A DNA stretch of 64,000 bases, taken from positions 186,001-250,000 of the forward strand of contig CAWIUF010000064.1 in assembly GCA_963839095.1 (NCBI GenBank), read 5' to 3'. This DNA comes from Palsa-504 sp963839095 (lineage in GTDB: Bacteria; Actinomycetota; Actinomycetes; Streptosporangiales; Streptosporangiaceae). Below are positions 9,565 through 18,539 of the stretch, piece by piece. Every line of letters begins with the position of its first letter. Positions within the stretch are counted from its first letter, which is position 1. The position numbers were made by a program, and so were the translations under genes. The notes under the pieces were generated by a model. The model had not been told where the DNA came from. It did no database searches and saw nothing but the letters and a program-made list of their open reading frames with translations.

Positions 9565-10497
9565 CTAACCGTTCACGGTCCACTCGACCATCGGGCCGAA
9601 CCCGCTGAGCGCGGTCCACTGGATGGTCGAGACCGCCACGCCGTCCGGTACCTGGAAGGCCACCGCGCCGGTCACCGTATCGCCCGGGGCCACCTGGATC
9701 GCGCCGTCGTGGAAGTTGCCGTACCCGGCGATGGGATTCAGGGCCGCCTGGTAGCGCTGCCCGTTGGCACCGACCAGGACGGCGTTGTTATTGGCATCCT
9801 CGCCCTGCAGGTCGCCGCTCAGGGCCTTGATCCTGACGACAAGCCCGACGAACCGCTTTCCGCTGTCCGGCGTATCGACCTGATTCGTGCCCCGGGCCGG
9901 GTCGATCACCTTCACCAGCGTCACCCGGTAGGAGCTCCCGGTGCCGTCATCCAGGGTGAAAGTCGCGCCCACCACGCCTGGCGGCTCCTGGAGCCCGGTG
10001 TGCAGCCCGACGCTGGCCGGCGGGGACACCGTGACCGAGACGGGCTTGTGGTGACTGGTCAGCCCGCGGACGGCGAAGCCGAGGGCGATGAACAGGCCCA
10101 GCACGATGAGGGCGCGGACCGGGAACCGCCGGCGGAACCGCGGGCGCCGCGGGCCGTAACCGTAGGTATAGCCCGGGCCGGGCGGCGGCTGGCCCGCGGG
10201 CGGCCACGCCGGAGACGGGGGCGGAGGCGGCGATGACTGGCCAGCCGAAGGCCAGGCGGGTGGCTGGTTACCCGAGGGCCACGACGACGGCTGACCCTGA
10301 TCCGGCCCTGACGGACCCGGTCCGGACGGCCAGGACGGCGGCTCGTTACCGGAAGGCCCGGACGGCCAGGTCAGGGGCTCGTTACTCGACGGCCAGGGCG
10401 ACGACTGGTGACCGGCGGGCCAGGACGGCGGCTGGTCCCGGCCCGGCGACCGGTCCTGGTCTGGTGGCCGGTCCTGGTCCGACGGCGGCTGGCTCAT
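9565..10497 (-). CDS. Proline-rich membrane-anchored DUF4352-like protein, copy 2
   Basis: An intact 310-residue protein. Residues 1 to about 130 are a low-complexity Pro/Ser/Trp/Gly arm built of repeated WPSG/PSWP units; then RRPRFRRRFPVR precedes one membrane helix (ALIVLGLFIALGFAVRGL). The outside domain of about 140 residues resembles DUF4352 (VGATFTLDDGTGSSYRVTL, GKRFVGLVVRIKAL, VTGAVAFQVPDGV). This is a single-pass surface protein of unknown role. The ATG at 10497 matches the start in copy 1; the reading frame is open far upstream only because it is antisense to TetR and the hydrolase. Its promoter region is shared with the divergent TetR gene. Confidence 0.8.
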   Translation of the reverse strand: MSQPPSDQDRPPDQDRSPGRDQPPSWPAGHQSSPWPSSNEPLTWPSGPSGNEPPSWPSGPGPSGPDQGQPSSWPSGNQPPAWPSAGQSSPPPPPSPAWPPAGQPPPGPGYTYGYGPRRPRFRRRFPVRALIVLGLFIALGFAVRGLTSHHKPVSVTVSPPASVGLHTGLQEPPGVVGATFTLDDGTGSSYRVTLVKVIDPARGTNQVDTPDSGKRFVGLVVRIKALSGDLQGEDANNNAVLVGANGQRYQAALNPIAGYGNFHDGAIQVAPGDTVTGAVAFQVPDGVAVSTIQWTALSGFGPMVEWTVNG

Positions 10498-10617
10498 GAC
10501 GTCCTCTCGAGGCGGGCGCGAACGGTCCGCGCTCTCTCCCCCGGGGGAAACACGTCGCAGGCCGTTATGGTGACGGTAATGCATCGTCGTCCGGTCCGCC
10601 TGTGAGAGCGTCTGACC

Positions 10618-11262
10618 ATGAATGATGCCGCTGTGAGCGACTCCGGCGACGACGGCGCGCCGGGACGCGCGGGCTACCGGCGGTCGGCAGGATCGCCCAG
10701 GGGCGAGGCCAGGCGCCGGGCGCTGCTCGACCGCGTGGCCGATGACCTCGCGGTGAACGGACTGGTGGATTTCTCGCTGCGGCGCGCGGCGCGGGCCGCA
10801 GGCACCACTCACAAGGTGCTGCTCTACTACTTCGACGGCGCCGATGACCTGCTCGCGCAGGCCATCTTCCAGCTGCGCCAGCGGCGCATCGGCAACGCGC
10901 TGGCCATGGTCTCCGCCGGGCCGGAAGGGCAGCCGCTGGCGGACCGGGTCCGCGCCGTCTGGCCCGCCCTGGTGGGCGAGGAGTCGCGGGTGCTCGACCA
11001 GGCCATCGGGCTGATGATGTACGACCCGGTGCGGTACGTCGAGCTCGGCCACGGAGCCTCGCAGCAGTACCTGCCGTCCCTGCTGGCCATCTGCCCGCCG
11101 GACTGGACGGAGCAGCGCAAGCTCGAGGTCTCCGAGATGGTTCTCGCGACCCTGCGCGGCTTCCTCATCGACTGGCTGGTCAGCGGCACCATGACGGGAG
11201 TCGAGGCCGGCTTCGAGGCGCTGGCGCGCGCGCTCGAGCGCGAGGAGGCCGCTCGCGACTAG
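10618..11262 (+). CDS. TetR-family transcriptional regulator, copy 2
   Basis: An intact 214-residue one-component regulator. The N-terminal HTH (residues about 45-75) reads LVDFSLRRAARAAGTTHKV followed by LLYYFDGADDLL. The C-terminal helices form the ligand domain. ATG at 10618 is followed by a divergent 120-base gap shared with the proline-rich gene, where an operator would sit. The two hydrolases and DUF2332 follow on the same strand, so it is likely a local repressor of them. Confidence 0.9.
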   Translation: MNDAAVSDSGDDGAPGRAGYRRSAGSPRGEARRRALLDRVADDLAVNGLVDFSLRRAARAAGTTHKVLLYYFDGADDLLAQAIFQLRQRRIGNALAMVSAGPEGQPLADRVRAVWPALVGEESRVLDQAIGLMMYDPVRYVELGHGASQQYLPSLLAICPPDWTEQRKLEVSEMVLATLRGFLIDWLVSGTMTGVEAGFEALARALEREEAARD

Positions 11263-11355
11263 CTGACTATGACCGCGGACACAAGGCATAGACATTTTGC
11301 GAACCGCGTGGTTCACTTCTGGTGAGGACGAAATCCGGCAGGAGTCGACACGGGG

Positions 11356-12305
11356 GTGTCCATGGAACGGGAAAAGATCCGGTTCGCCAGCGGCAGCAGC
11401 GAATGCGCCGCCTGGCATTACCCCGGCACCAACGGCGGGTGCGTGGTCATGACCGGCGGTTTCGCGGTGACCAAGGAGCCGGGCACCGACCGGTTCGCGC
11501 AGCGGTTCTCCGACGCCGGGTTCACCGTGCTGGCCTTCGACCACCGTCATCTCGGGGAGAGCGGCGGGCAGCCGCGGCAGGTCCAGCGGGTCGGCGAGCA
11601 GCTCGCCGACTGGCGGGCCGCGATCGCCCGCGCCCGGGACCTGCCCGGCGTGAACCCGGCCCGGATCGCCATCTGGAGCTTCTCCGCCTGCGGCGGGCAG
11701 GTGTTCCAGGTCGCGGCGGCCCACCCGGAACTGGCCGCGGCGATCGCCCAGACGCCGAACGCCGACGGCCTGGCCGCCGCCCGCAACGCGGGCCGCTACC
11801 AGCGGCCGCTCGCCATGGCCCGGTTCGCCGGGCGGGGCATCGCCGACGCCGCTCGGCGCGCTGGCCGGCCGGCCGCCGCGACTGGTGCCGCTGACCGGCG
11901 AGCCGGGAACCGTCGCGCTGCTCACGACACCGGATGCCCGGGAAGGCAGCCGGGCGCTCGACCCGGACGGGCAGTACTCCGGGTGGCGACAGGAGATCGC
12001 CGCCCGTTCGGCCCTCCGGGTTGGCTTTTACCGGCCGGGGCGGTACGCGGGCCGGGTGCGCTGCCCGCTGCTGGTCCTGGTCTGCGATCAGGACCAGTCG
12101 GCGCTGGCCGCGCCCGCCGTCCGCGCGGCGGGGCGCGCTCCGCACGGCGAGCTGGTCCGGCTGCCCGGCGGGCACTACACGCCGTTCCTCGACGGGCCAC
12201 GAGGCGGCCGTGGCGGCCGAGCTGTCCTTCCTGCGCCGGCACCTGCTCGGGCAGCCGGATGCCGTCCCCGCCGAGCTGGCGCGGCAGGCAGGCGGGCGGT
12301 CATGA
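11356..12305 (+). CDS. Alpha/beta hydrolase (dienelactone-hydrolase type), copy 2, one frameshift
   Basis: Same enzyme as at 5784. The first frame is open to about 11850 (through FAGRGIAD), then one extra base (GACGCCGCTCGG where GACGCGCTCGG would keep frame) sends the real continuation (PLTGEPGTVALLTTPDA ... LPGGHYTPFLDGP) into another frame. The elbow is WSFSACGG, the acid loop CDQDQS and the His loop GGHYTPF. The end overlaps the next start as ATGA. Probably functional if the indel is an error. Confidence 0.8.
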
Positions 12306-13186
12306 AGCAGGTGGAGCTGTCGGCCGGGACGATCGAGTACCAGGACACCGGCGGTGACGGGCCGGTGGTCGTGCTGCTGCACGGGCTGCTGATGGACGCC
12401 TCGCTGTGGGACGAGGTGATCGCCGGGCTGGCGGCCGGCTACCGGTGCGTGGCGCCGACGCTGCCGCTCGGGGCGCACCGGCACGCCATGCGCGCCGACG
12501 CCGACCTGTCACTGCCCGGGATCGCCCGGCTGGCGTCGGAGTTCATGGAACGGCTCGGCCTGCGGGACGTCACCCTGGCCGGCAACGACACCGGCGGCGC
12601 GCTCGTCCAGCTGCTGATGGCCGACGGTGACGCCCGGATAGGCCGCGCGGTGCTCGTTTCCTGCGACGCGTTCGACAACTTCCCGCCTAGCCTGACGGGG
12701 AAGACGCTGGTGCTGGCGGGCAAGCTGCCGCCCGCGTTGTTCGGCCTGTTCATGCAGCAGATGCGGCTGCGGGCGGTCCGGCGGCTGCCGATCGCGTTCG
12801 GCTGGCTGACCAAGCGCGGCGACGCCGCCACCGCCCGGTGGATGAGGCCGATCCTGACCAGCCCCGGGATCCGCCGCGACATCGTGCGGACGCTGCGGGC
12901 CGCGGCCGCCGACACCCGCTTCCTGCTCCCCGTGGCCGAGCGGCTGGCCGGTTTCCCCCGGCCGGTCCTGGTCGCCTGGGCCAGCGAGGACCGGGTGATG
13001 CCGCCCGAGCACGGCCGGCGCCTGGCCGCGCTCCTGCCGCAGGGGCAGCTGACCGAGATCGACGACAGCTACACCCTGGTCCCGCTGGACCAGCCCGCCC
13101 GGCTCGCCCAGGTCATCGGGGACTTCATCGCGGCGCCCCGGCCGGCCGCATCTCTCAGGATCCGCTCGCGCGATAGCGTTCAGCTC
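12302..13186 (+). CDS. Alpha/beta hydrolase with Asp nucleophile, copy 2
   Basis: An intact domain of about 290 residues. HGLLMDASLWDEVIAGL gives the oxyanion hole; the nucleophile elbow LAGNDTGGALVQLL has Asp; the cap domain contains MQQMRLRAVRRLPIAFGWL; the acid loop is VLVAWASEDRVMPP. Asp nucleophiles are characteristic of haloalkane dehalogenase and epoxide hydrolase branches. The start ATG overlaps the previous stop. No stop codon separates it from the following DUF2332 domain, so translation may give a fused protein; the end given here is the DUF2332 ATG. Confidence 0.82.
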
Positions 13187-14169
13187 ATGTCGATGGACGG
13201 CCTTGACCCGGCGATCAGCCTGGCGGAGAACTACCGGGTGTGGGGGCGGGAGGCGCAGGGGCGCTCCCCCGCGTACGTGACGCTGTCCAACTTCGTCGCC
13301 GACGACAGCGCGATCCTCGGCTTCCTCGGCACCCTGCCGCCGGACAAGCGGCAGCCCAACCTGCTGTTCGCCTCGGCCTGTTACCTGCTGGGCGCCCCCG
13401 CGGATCCCGGCACCCTGCGGGACCTGGTCGACCAGGAGCCGGACCGGCTGTCGCAGGTGATGCGGGCCCGGCGCACGCAGACCAACGAGGCCGCCCGCTG
13501 CGCCACCCTGCTGCCGGCGCTCGCGCAGCTGCCCGGGCCGCTGGCGCTGATCGAGGTCGGCGCCAGCGCCGGGCTGACCCTGCTGTTCGACCGCTACACC
13601 TACGACTACGGCGACCTGGTGATCGCCGGCTCGGACCCGGAGGCGCCGACGCTGCACTGCGGCCTGCGGGGCCCGGTGCCGGTGCCGGCCCGGGTGCCGG
13701 AGATCGCCTGGCGGGCCGGGCTGGACCTCAACCCGCTGGATGTCAGCAGCGACGACGACGTGCACTGGCTGTCGTGCCTGCTGTGGCCGGGCGAAGGCGA
13801 CCGCGCGGAGCGGCTCGCCCTCGCGGTCGCGTCGGCCCGCCGCTCCCCTCCGGGATCCACCGCGGCGACCTGCTGACCGACCTGCCCGCGCTGGTGGCCC
13901 AGGCCCCGGCCGGGGCGACCGTGGTCGTCTACCACTCCGCGGTGCTCGCGTATGTCGCGCCCGAGGACCGGGAGCGTTTCGCTTCGACGGTGCGCGGGCT
14001 GGGCGTGACCTGGTTCTCCAACGAGGCGCCGGGGGTCGTGCCCGGGGTGCCGCTGGACGGGCGTGACGACGGGACGTTCGTGCTCGCCCGGGACGGAGCT
14101 ACGGCACTGGCCCGCACCGACGGCCATGGCGACTGGGTGGAGTGGCTCCCGGTGCCGGACGGCAGCTGA
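13187..14169 (+). CDS. DUF2332 protein, copy 2, one frameshift
   Basis: A DUF2332 family protein of about 327 residues, function unknown. The first frame carries LAENYRVWGREAQGRSP, LLFDRYTYDYGDLVIAGS and HWLSCLLWPGE. At about 13852 one base is missing compared with unit 1 (CCGGGATCC against CCGGCGATCC), and the rest (IHRGDLLTDLPALV ... WVEWLPVPDGS) follows in the next frame to a TGA. The natural C-terminus PVPDGS is present only here. Linked to the hydrolases in both units, suggesting a shared pathway. Confidence 0.85.
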
Positions 14170-14285
14170 ACGAATCTCTGGCCCGGTTTCTGGATTGGGA
14201 CGGCGCGGCGCGGGTACGGCGGCGCGAATGCCGGCGAGGTAGACGCAGCTTCGCCGCACGCCACGTGCCTGCAGAGGAAAGAGCC

Positions 14286-14918
14286 ATGACGAGCAATCGC
14301 AACACGATCATCCGGTCCATGCACGATCTCGGCGGCGCCGCCTGGTTCGGCGGCAGCCTGATGGGTGCCATCGGGGTCAACGGCGCGTCCAAGGACGTCA
14401 AGGACCCGACCGAGCGGGCCACTGTCGCATCCGCAGGATGGGCGCGCTGGGCTCCCGTCTCCGCCGCGGCCATCGGCGCGCACCTGGTCGGCGCGACCGG
14501 CCTGCTGCTGGCGAACCGCGACCGGGTCCGCGATCAAAAGGGCGCCGGAGCCAACACGGTGATCAAGACGGTGCTGACGGCCGCGGCCATCGGCACCACC
14601 GTGTACAGCGGCATACTCGGCGCCAAGATCGCCACTGAAGCCGGCGCTGACCCGGCCGAAGGCGAAATCCTGCCGCCAGCCGGCGCCGTTCCGGCCGAAG
14701 GCGGAACCGTGCCGTCGGAAGGCACGCCGGACAAGATGGCCAAGCTGCAGCAGCAACAGCGCATCCTGCAGTGGGTCACGCCGGCGCTGACCGGCGGCAT
14801 CCTGATTCTCGGGGCGCAGCAAGGCGAGCAGCAGCGCGCCTCCGAGCAGCTCCGGACGCGAGGCCGGTCCGCCGTCAAGGGGGCGGTCAACCGCGTGCCG
14901 AAGCTCACGGCGTCCTGA
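14286..14918 (+). CDS. Hypothetical membrane protein
   Basis: A 210-residue protein of no family I can name. ATG at 14286 is preceded by GAGGAAAG; earlier in-frame codons run into the previous gene. It shows two or three hydrophobic stretches (SAAAIGAHLVGATGLLLA, KTVLTAAAIGTTVYSGILGA, WVTPALTGGILILGA) and an acidic proline spacer with repeated PAEGE/PAEGG units between the second and third. A Gln-rich segment (KLQQQQRIL) precedes the last helix. It is followed by a strong terminator and is probably monocistronic. Confidence 0.75.
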   Translation: MTSNRNTIIRSMHDLGGAAWFGGSLMGAIGVNGASKDVKDPTERATVASAGWARWAPVSAAAIGAHLVGATGLLLANRDRVRDQKGAGANTVIKTVLTAAAIGTTVYSGILGAKIATEAGADPAEGEILPPAGAVPAEGGTVPSEGTPDKMAKLQQQQRILQWVTPALTGGILILGAQQGEQQRASEQLRTRGRSAVKGAVNRVPKLTAS

Positions 14919-14940
14919 CACCCAGCACGTCTAGCAGCAT

Positions 14941-14987
14941 GAAGGCGCCGGTGACCGGGCGGCACTCGTCCGGTCACCGGCGCCTTC
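14941..14987 (+). terminator. Long perfect hairpin terminator
   Basis: A perfect 18-bp inverted repeat (GAAGGCGCCGGTGACCGG at 14941-14958 pairing with 14970-14987) around an 11-base loop, 22 bases after the membrane-protein stop. There is no T-tract, typical of high-GC actinomycete terminators. It also lies just downstream of the convergent hemerythrin gene and may serve both. Confidence 0.8.
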
Positions 14988-15001
14988 GCGCGCTACTGGT
15001 T

Positions 15002-15600
15002 CTACTGGTCGCGCCAGTTACCTCGCCTGGCGTTCCTGAGTGCGTCCAGGGACCGGTCAACCAGCGATGCGAAGGGCCCTACGACCCACTGCGCCACCGG
15101 CGAGCCCGCGGTCGACGGATGCGGATGGGTCGGCGCGACCGTTCCGCGGCGCGCAGCGTCCGGCCCAGTGCCAGCAGCGTGTCCTGGTCCTCCCGGGCGC
15201 GTACGAGCGGGAACTCGTCCTGCTCCTCGCGGCTGGCATGGTCAAGAACCGCTCGTTCGAAATCAGCGAACATGCGATCGAACTCCGCACTCGACACGTC
15301 CATCATCTCGAGGACGGTCAGGTCGCGGGCGGCTTCTCTCTCTTCCTCATTCCGCGCATCGGTGACCTCGGTCCCGGCGTCCTTGCTGCTGATGGGCCGC
15401 AACACCATTTCCTCGGCGGTCTCGTGGACGGCCAGCAGCGCGCGAAGCTCATCGAAAGCCTGCTGCCTGCGCTCTTCCTCGGCCTCCTTGACATAGGCGA
15501 ACAGCTCCCGGATGCGCTGATGCTGTTCCAGCAAGATCGCGATCATGTCGCCTTGCGGCTGATCAACGGCCCGCTTCGCCGCTCCGGCGAGATCACTCAT
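15002..15600 (-). CDS. Hemerythrin-like (HHE) protein, one frameshift
   Basis: An iron-binding four-helix hemerythrin domain. Helices and ligands: ILLEQHQRIRELFAYV, LLAVHETAEEMVLRPI, FDRMFADFERAVLDHASREEQDEFPLV. ATG at 15600 has GGAGG eight bases upstream. The first frame ends at 15079 in an Arg-rich artefact; shifting one base near 15150 gives a plausible tail (TVAPTHPHPSTAGSP ... SLVDRSLDALRNARR) to a TAG at 15002. Roles in the family include oxygen, NO or iron handling. Confidence 0.85.
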
Positions 15601-15950
15601 CGGTCGCCTCCTACGCTGAAATGCCGGTCCTGGCGCACGTCCCCTCTCCAGGCCGGGACGGCGTAAACGACAGCACGGCGCTACGCGAGCCATCCGGCGC
15701 GGAAGGCTCAGCACCCCGGCATGTTCGGATCGGAGAGGGAACAGCGGGGACAGCGCGGTGGGCTGCCGATCGCCGGGGAATGGCCTCGGGAGCTCGAGTC
15801 GGCGCCTGGCGCGGCGTCAGGGTAGCGCGGTCGGCCCGCCGCCGTCGTGGTCCGCTCGGCGAGCTCGCGGACGCCGGGTGCCTGGCTGGCCGCCACGGCC
15901 CGAATGATGTCCCGGACGCGGCGGCTATCGACCGGTGCCAGGCGACCGGA
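15601..15950. other. Intergenic stretch with no recognised gene
   Basis: Between the hemerythrin start and the DUF2332 scrap. It probably holds the hemerythrin promoter. Open frames here have no recognisable protein features. Confidence 0.4.
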
Positions 15951-16063
15951 GAGGCGCCGGGCGTCGTGCCCGGGGTGCCGCTGAACGGACGCGATGACGG
16001 GACGTTCGTGCTGGCCCGGGACGGTGCTACGGCACTGGCTCGCACCGACGGCCATGGCGATGG
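15951..16063 (+). pseudogene. Remnant of DUF2332 3' end (third copy)
   Basis: About 110 bases encode EAPGVVPGVPLNGRDDGTFV and LARDGATALARTDGHGD, matching the C-terminal part of the two DUF2332 genes 2 and 7.5 kb upstream with only small changes. No start or upstream domain is present, and the flanks are unrelated. It is a leftover of an earlier duplication or deletion of the same unit. Confidence 0.85.
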
Positions 16064-16156
16064 GGCAGAGGCTCCCGGCATCGCCCTGAACCGCTACTCG
16101 AAGTCGGCGGCTTCCTTGCCAGTCGGTCCACCTCGTAAGGCTCTCGCGCAGCTCGT

Positions 16157-16564
16157 TTACGACACGACCGGTCGGATTTCCTTCACTGTCGGTCTCAGCG
16201 ACGAACGGTTCGGTGCGTCGTCCGGCGCATCGGGGTCATAGCCCTCGTCCATGACCATAACTATGGCGAAAGCCGTTTCCATCACCACGCCCCGTATCGC
16301 GGCGGCCAGGAGACCGGGGTCGGCCCCCTCATCGATGAGCCGGGCCAGGTGCGGGTATTTCCGCAGGTTCCGGGGATCCCGCCATGACGCCAGCGCCTCG
16401 TCCCAGATCCGGCGCAGCACCAGATAGCGGGCCTGCTGCGGGAAATTCTCACTGATCTCCGAGCGAGCCCAGCTCTCCGGGCGGGTCGCGCCGAGCGCGG
16501 CCATCCGCCGGGTGAGCGCAGTCAGCGCGTCCGCGTTTTCCTCCATCCGGGCAGTATTCAGCAC
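16157..16564 (-). CDS. Hypothetical helical protein
   Basis: A 135-residue, mostly alpha-helical protein (for example WDEALASWRDPRNLRKYPHL, AAAIRGVVMETAFAIVMVMD) with an acidic C-terminal tail (DEGYDPDAPDDAPN). I do not recognise the family. The start is GTG at 16564 or ATG at 16546 (MEENADALTALTRR). The frame is intact, which is notable among degraded neighbours. Confidence 0.6.
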   Translation of the reverse strand: MLNTARMEENADALTALTRRMAALGATRPESWARSEISENFPQQARYLVLRRIWDEALASWRDPRNLRKYPHLARLIDEGADPGLLAAAIRGVVMETAFAIVMVMDEGYDPDAPDDAPNRSSLRPTVKEIRPVVS

Positions 16565-16883
16565 CGCGCCCGTTCAGGTGAGTGACCTGTCCGCGGTGCA
16601 GGCCTGTGACGGGTGAAAGATGGGGCCTTCCGGGCCCGGCTGCCGCTTATAGGTTCGGATCGGAGGGGAGGGACCGCGAGGGCAGCTCCGGGCTGCCCAT
16701 CGCCGCAACGATGGGGAGGGCAGCGATGGCGACCGTGCCGGTTGATTTTGCGTGCAATGTGAGCTCTGGCTTCCTGATGGACCCGAACCAGCATCAGCGG
16801 ATCGGCTGGGTGACAAAGCTCGACGGCTTCGGCCTGCCAATCGGTGGTCTGACGGCCGACCTGCAGGTCAGCTCAATGGCCGA
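16565..16883. other. Intergenic region, no supported gene
   Basis: Short open frames only. A motif GTTCGGATCGGAG recurs here (about 16651) and at about 15724 (one strand, similar flanks), perhaps a relic of duplicated regulatory DNA. The region would contain the promoter of the DUF6879 gene. Confidence 0.4.
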
Positions 16884-17382
16884 GGTGTCACCGTCAGGGA
16901 GCTGATCGCGGCGATGACAACCTCGGCGGTGCACCTGGAGATGCGGGACGCGAACACGCCTCATGACGAGGGCTCCTGCATCGCAGGCCGGCAACCTGGT
17001 TCCGGCGCCTGCGCCACCGGAATGGCACGATCTAATCCGCGCCAGCGTCGCGCGGGGCATCCGGTTCCGTCGAGCCCGGATCGTGTCGGAGCCGGTCGCG
17101 CCGTTCATCCGGTACGAGTATCACATCACCGACGCACGAACATCGCGGCTGGCGAGGAAGTCAGGTGGCTGCTGCGGCGCCGGACCTCGAATCTAGCGCT
17201 TCCGGGCAACGACTTCTGGCTCCTCGATGAGAGGCTCGTCCGGTTCGGCTACTTCTCCGGGGGACGGCGAGTTCCTCGAGCATGAAGCTGGCGACGATCC
17301 CGCGGTGGCGAAGCTGCGCTCTACCGCCTTCGAGGCCGTATGGGAGCGCGCGATCTACGCACGCCGACTACGGCCTGCTTGA
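16884..17382 (+). pseudogene. DUF6879 protein, several frameshifts
   Basis: DUF6879 is an actinomycete family usually found beside XRE and DUF397 genes. Pieces in three frames: ELIAAMTTSAVHLEMRDANT, WHDLIRASVARGIRFRRARI and VSEPVAPFIRYEYHIT, then NIAAGEEVRWLLRRRTSNLA and LPGNDFWLLDERLVRFGYF, then EFLEHEAGDDPAVAKLRSTA and FEAVWERAI ending at TGA 17382. Order and spacing are right for one gene of about 165 residues with at least three one-base changes. The usual XRE/DUF397 partners are not present here. Confidence 0.75.
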
Positions 17383-17627
17383 TGCGTCGCGCGTTCCTTC
17401 CTATGGCTATCTCACCTCATCCAGCGTCCAGCGGGCCAGGCAGGAACCGCCGCCGTTGCCCGATAGGCTGACGGCGAGCGTGACTCACGCCGAACCTCCA
17501 TGGCTGGCTCCCAGCGCCGGCCACCTGCCGGAGGCAAAGGGTCTGCCGACTCGGGTCGCCGTACTGACCGCCTGCTCGTCGCGGGTGCGCCGCTGGGAGG
17601 TGCCCGCTCGCGACGTGGAGGCCCGCG

Positions 17628-18539
17628 ATGACCGCGAACCGGAACCTGAAGCAACGCGTCCGTGCCCGCGCCCTGAAGACCGGCGAGTCCTACACCGCCG
17701 CCCGGCATCAGCTAGCCGGCGGCCCCAGGTCCATGACGGTGGCGGCGGCGCAGCTGCCGCTGCTCCCCGACCCCGGTGACGCCAGCCAGATCAGGGCCAG
17801 CGGCACCGCCGTGCGCGCGCTGATGCGCCAGGCCAGCGCCCGCGGTGCCCGCCTGGTGCATTTCCCCGAAGGCGCGCTGACCACGCCGGGCAAGCGCGTC
17901 ATGTCCAGCACCGGCCCGGACGACATCGGCCCGGCCGACTGGGACCGCGCCGACTGGGCCGGCCTCGCGCGGGAACTGGACGAGATCACCAGCCTGGCCG
18001 GCGAGCTCCGTCTGTGGACCGTCGTCGGCGGCATCCACCGCGTCGCGAGTGACGCCCGCCCGATCAACTGCCTGTTCGTCATCTCCAGCCGGGGCCAGTT
18101 CGGCCGTTACGACGAGCGGATGCTGTCGAAGACGAAGTCCACGTTCATGTACGCGGCCGGACGCGACCCGCTGGTCTTCACCGCCGCCGGCGTCCGCTTC
18201 GGCTGCGCTCTCGGCATGGAGACCCACTACCCGGAGCTGTTCGCCGCCTACGAGGAACAGGACGTCGACTGCGTCCTGTTCTCCACCCACGGCAACCCGG
18301 AAACCCCCGGCATCTTCGCCATCGAGGCGGCCGGCCACGCCGCCGCCAACTCCCTGTGGGTCAGCTACGCCGGCCCCGCCGCGGATGACGCCCCGCCGGC
18401 CGGCCTGGTGACCCCCGACGGCACCTGGGCCGCCCGGTGCGCGGCGGGTGCGCCCGGCCTGGCCGTCGCTGACGTCACTACCAGCACGGACTCACCAGCC
18501 CGGGTATGGCGCCGAACCGCCCGGACACTTCGCGACTAG
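17628..18539 (+). CDS. Carbon-nitrogen hydrolase (nitrilase-like) with N-terminal YTAAR segment
   Basis: An intact 303-residue protein. Residues 1-30 (NLKQRVRARALKTGESYTAA) are a small basic segment seen at the N-terminus of various actinomycete proteins. The rest is a nitrilase fold: catalytic Glu in HFPEGAL, Lys in ERMLSKTKST, C-terminal ATHGNPE-like strand (LFSTHGNPET). By alignment of FGCALGMETHYPEL with the family pattern GvlICYDlRFPE, the nucleophilic Cys position is Gly, with a Cys three residues earlier, so activity is uncertain. GGAGG precedes the ATG by six bases. Confidence 0.8.
   Translation: MTANRNLKQRVRARALKTGESYTAARHQLAGGPRSMTVAAAQLPLLPDPGDASQIRASGTAVRALMRQASARGARLVHFPEGALTTPGKRVMSSTGPDDIGPADWDRADWAGLARELDEITSLAGELRLWTVVGGIHRVASDARPINCLFVISSRGQFGRYDERMLSKTKSTFMYAAGRDPLVFTAAGVRFGCALGMETHYPELFAAYEEQDVDCVLFSTHGNPETPGIFAIEAAGHAAANSLWVSYAGPAADDAPPAGLVTPDGTWAARCAAGAPGLAVADVTTSTDSPARVWRRTARTLRD

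Larger units (their letters stand above)
8579..14146. repeat. Tandem duplication, unit 2
   Basis: Second direct copy of the six-gene unit, abutting unit 1 with no spacer. It is better preserved: the proline-rich protein and TetR are intact, and the hydrolase-1 and DUF2332 genes each show one frameshift. The right edge is inside DUF2332 at GGAGTGG; from there the natural gene end follows. Confidence 0.93.

Noticed and set aside
9565..11925. A 786-residue minus-strand open frame
   Set aside because: Only the first 310 codons from 10497 are real; the upstream part is antisense to TetR and the hydrolase, and copy 1 places the start at the same ATG.
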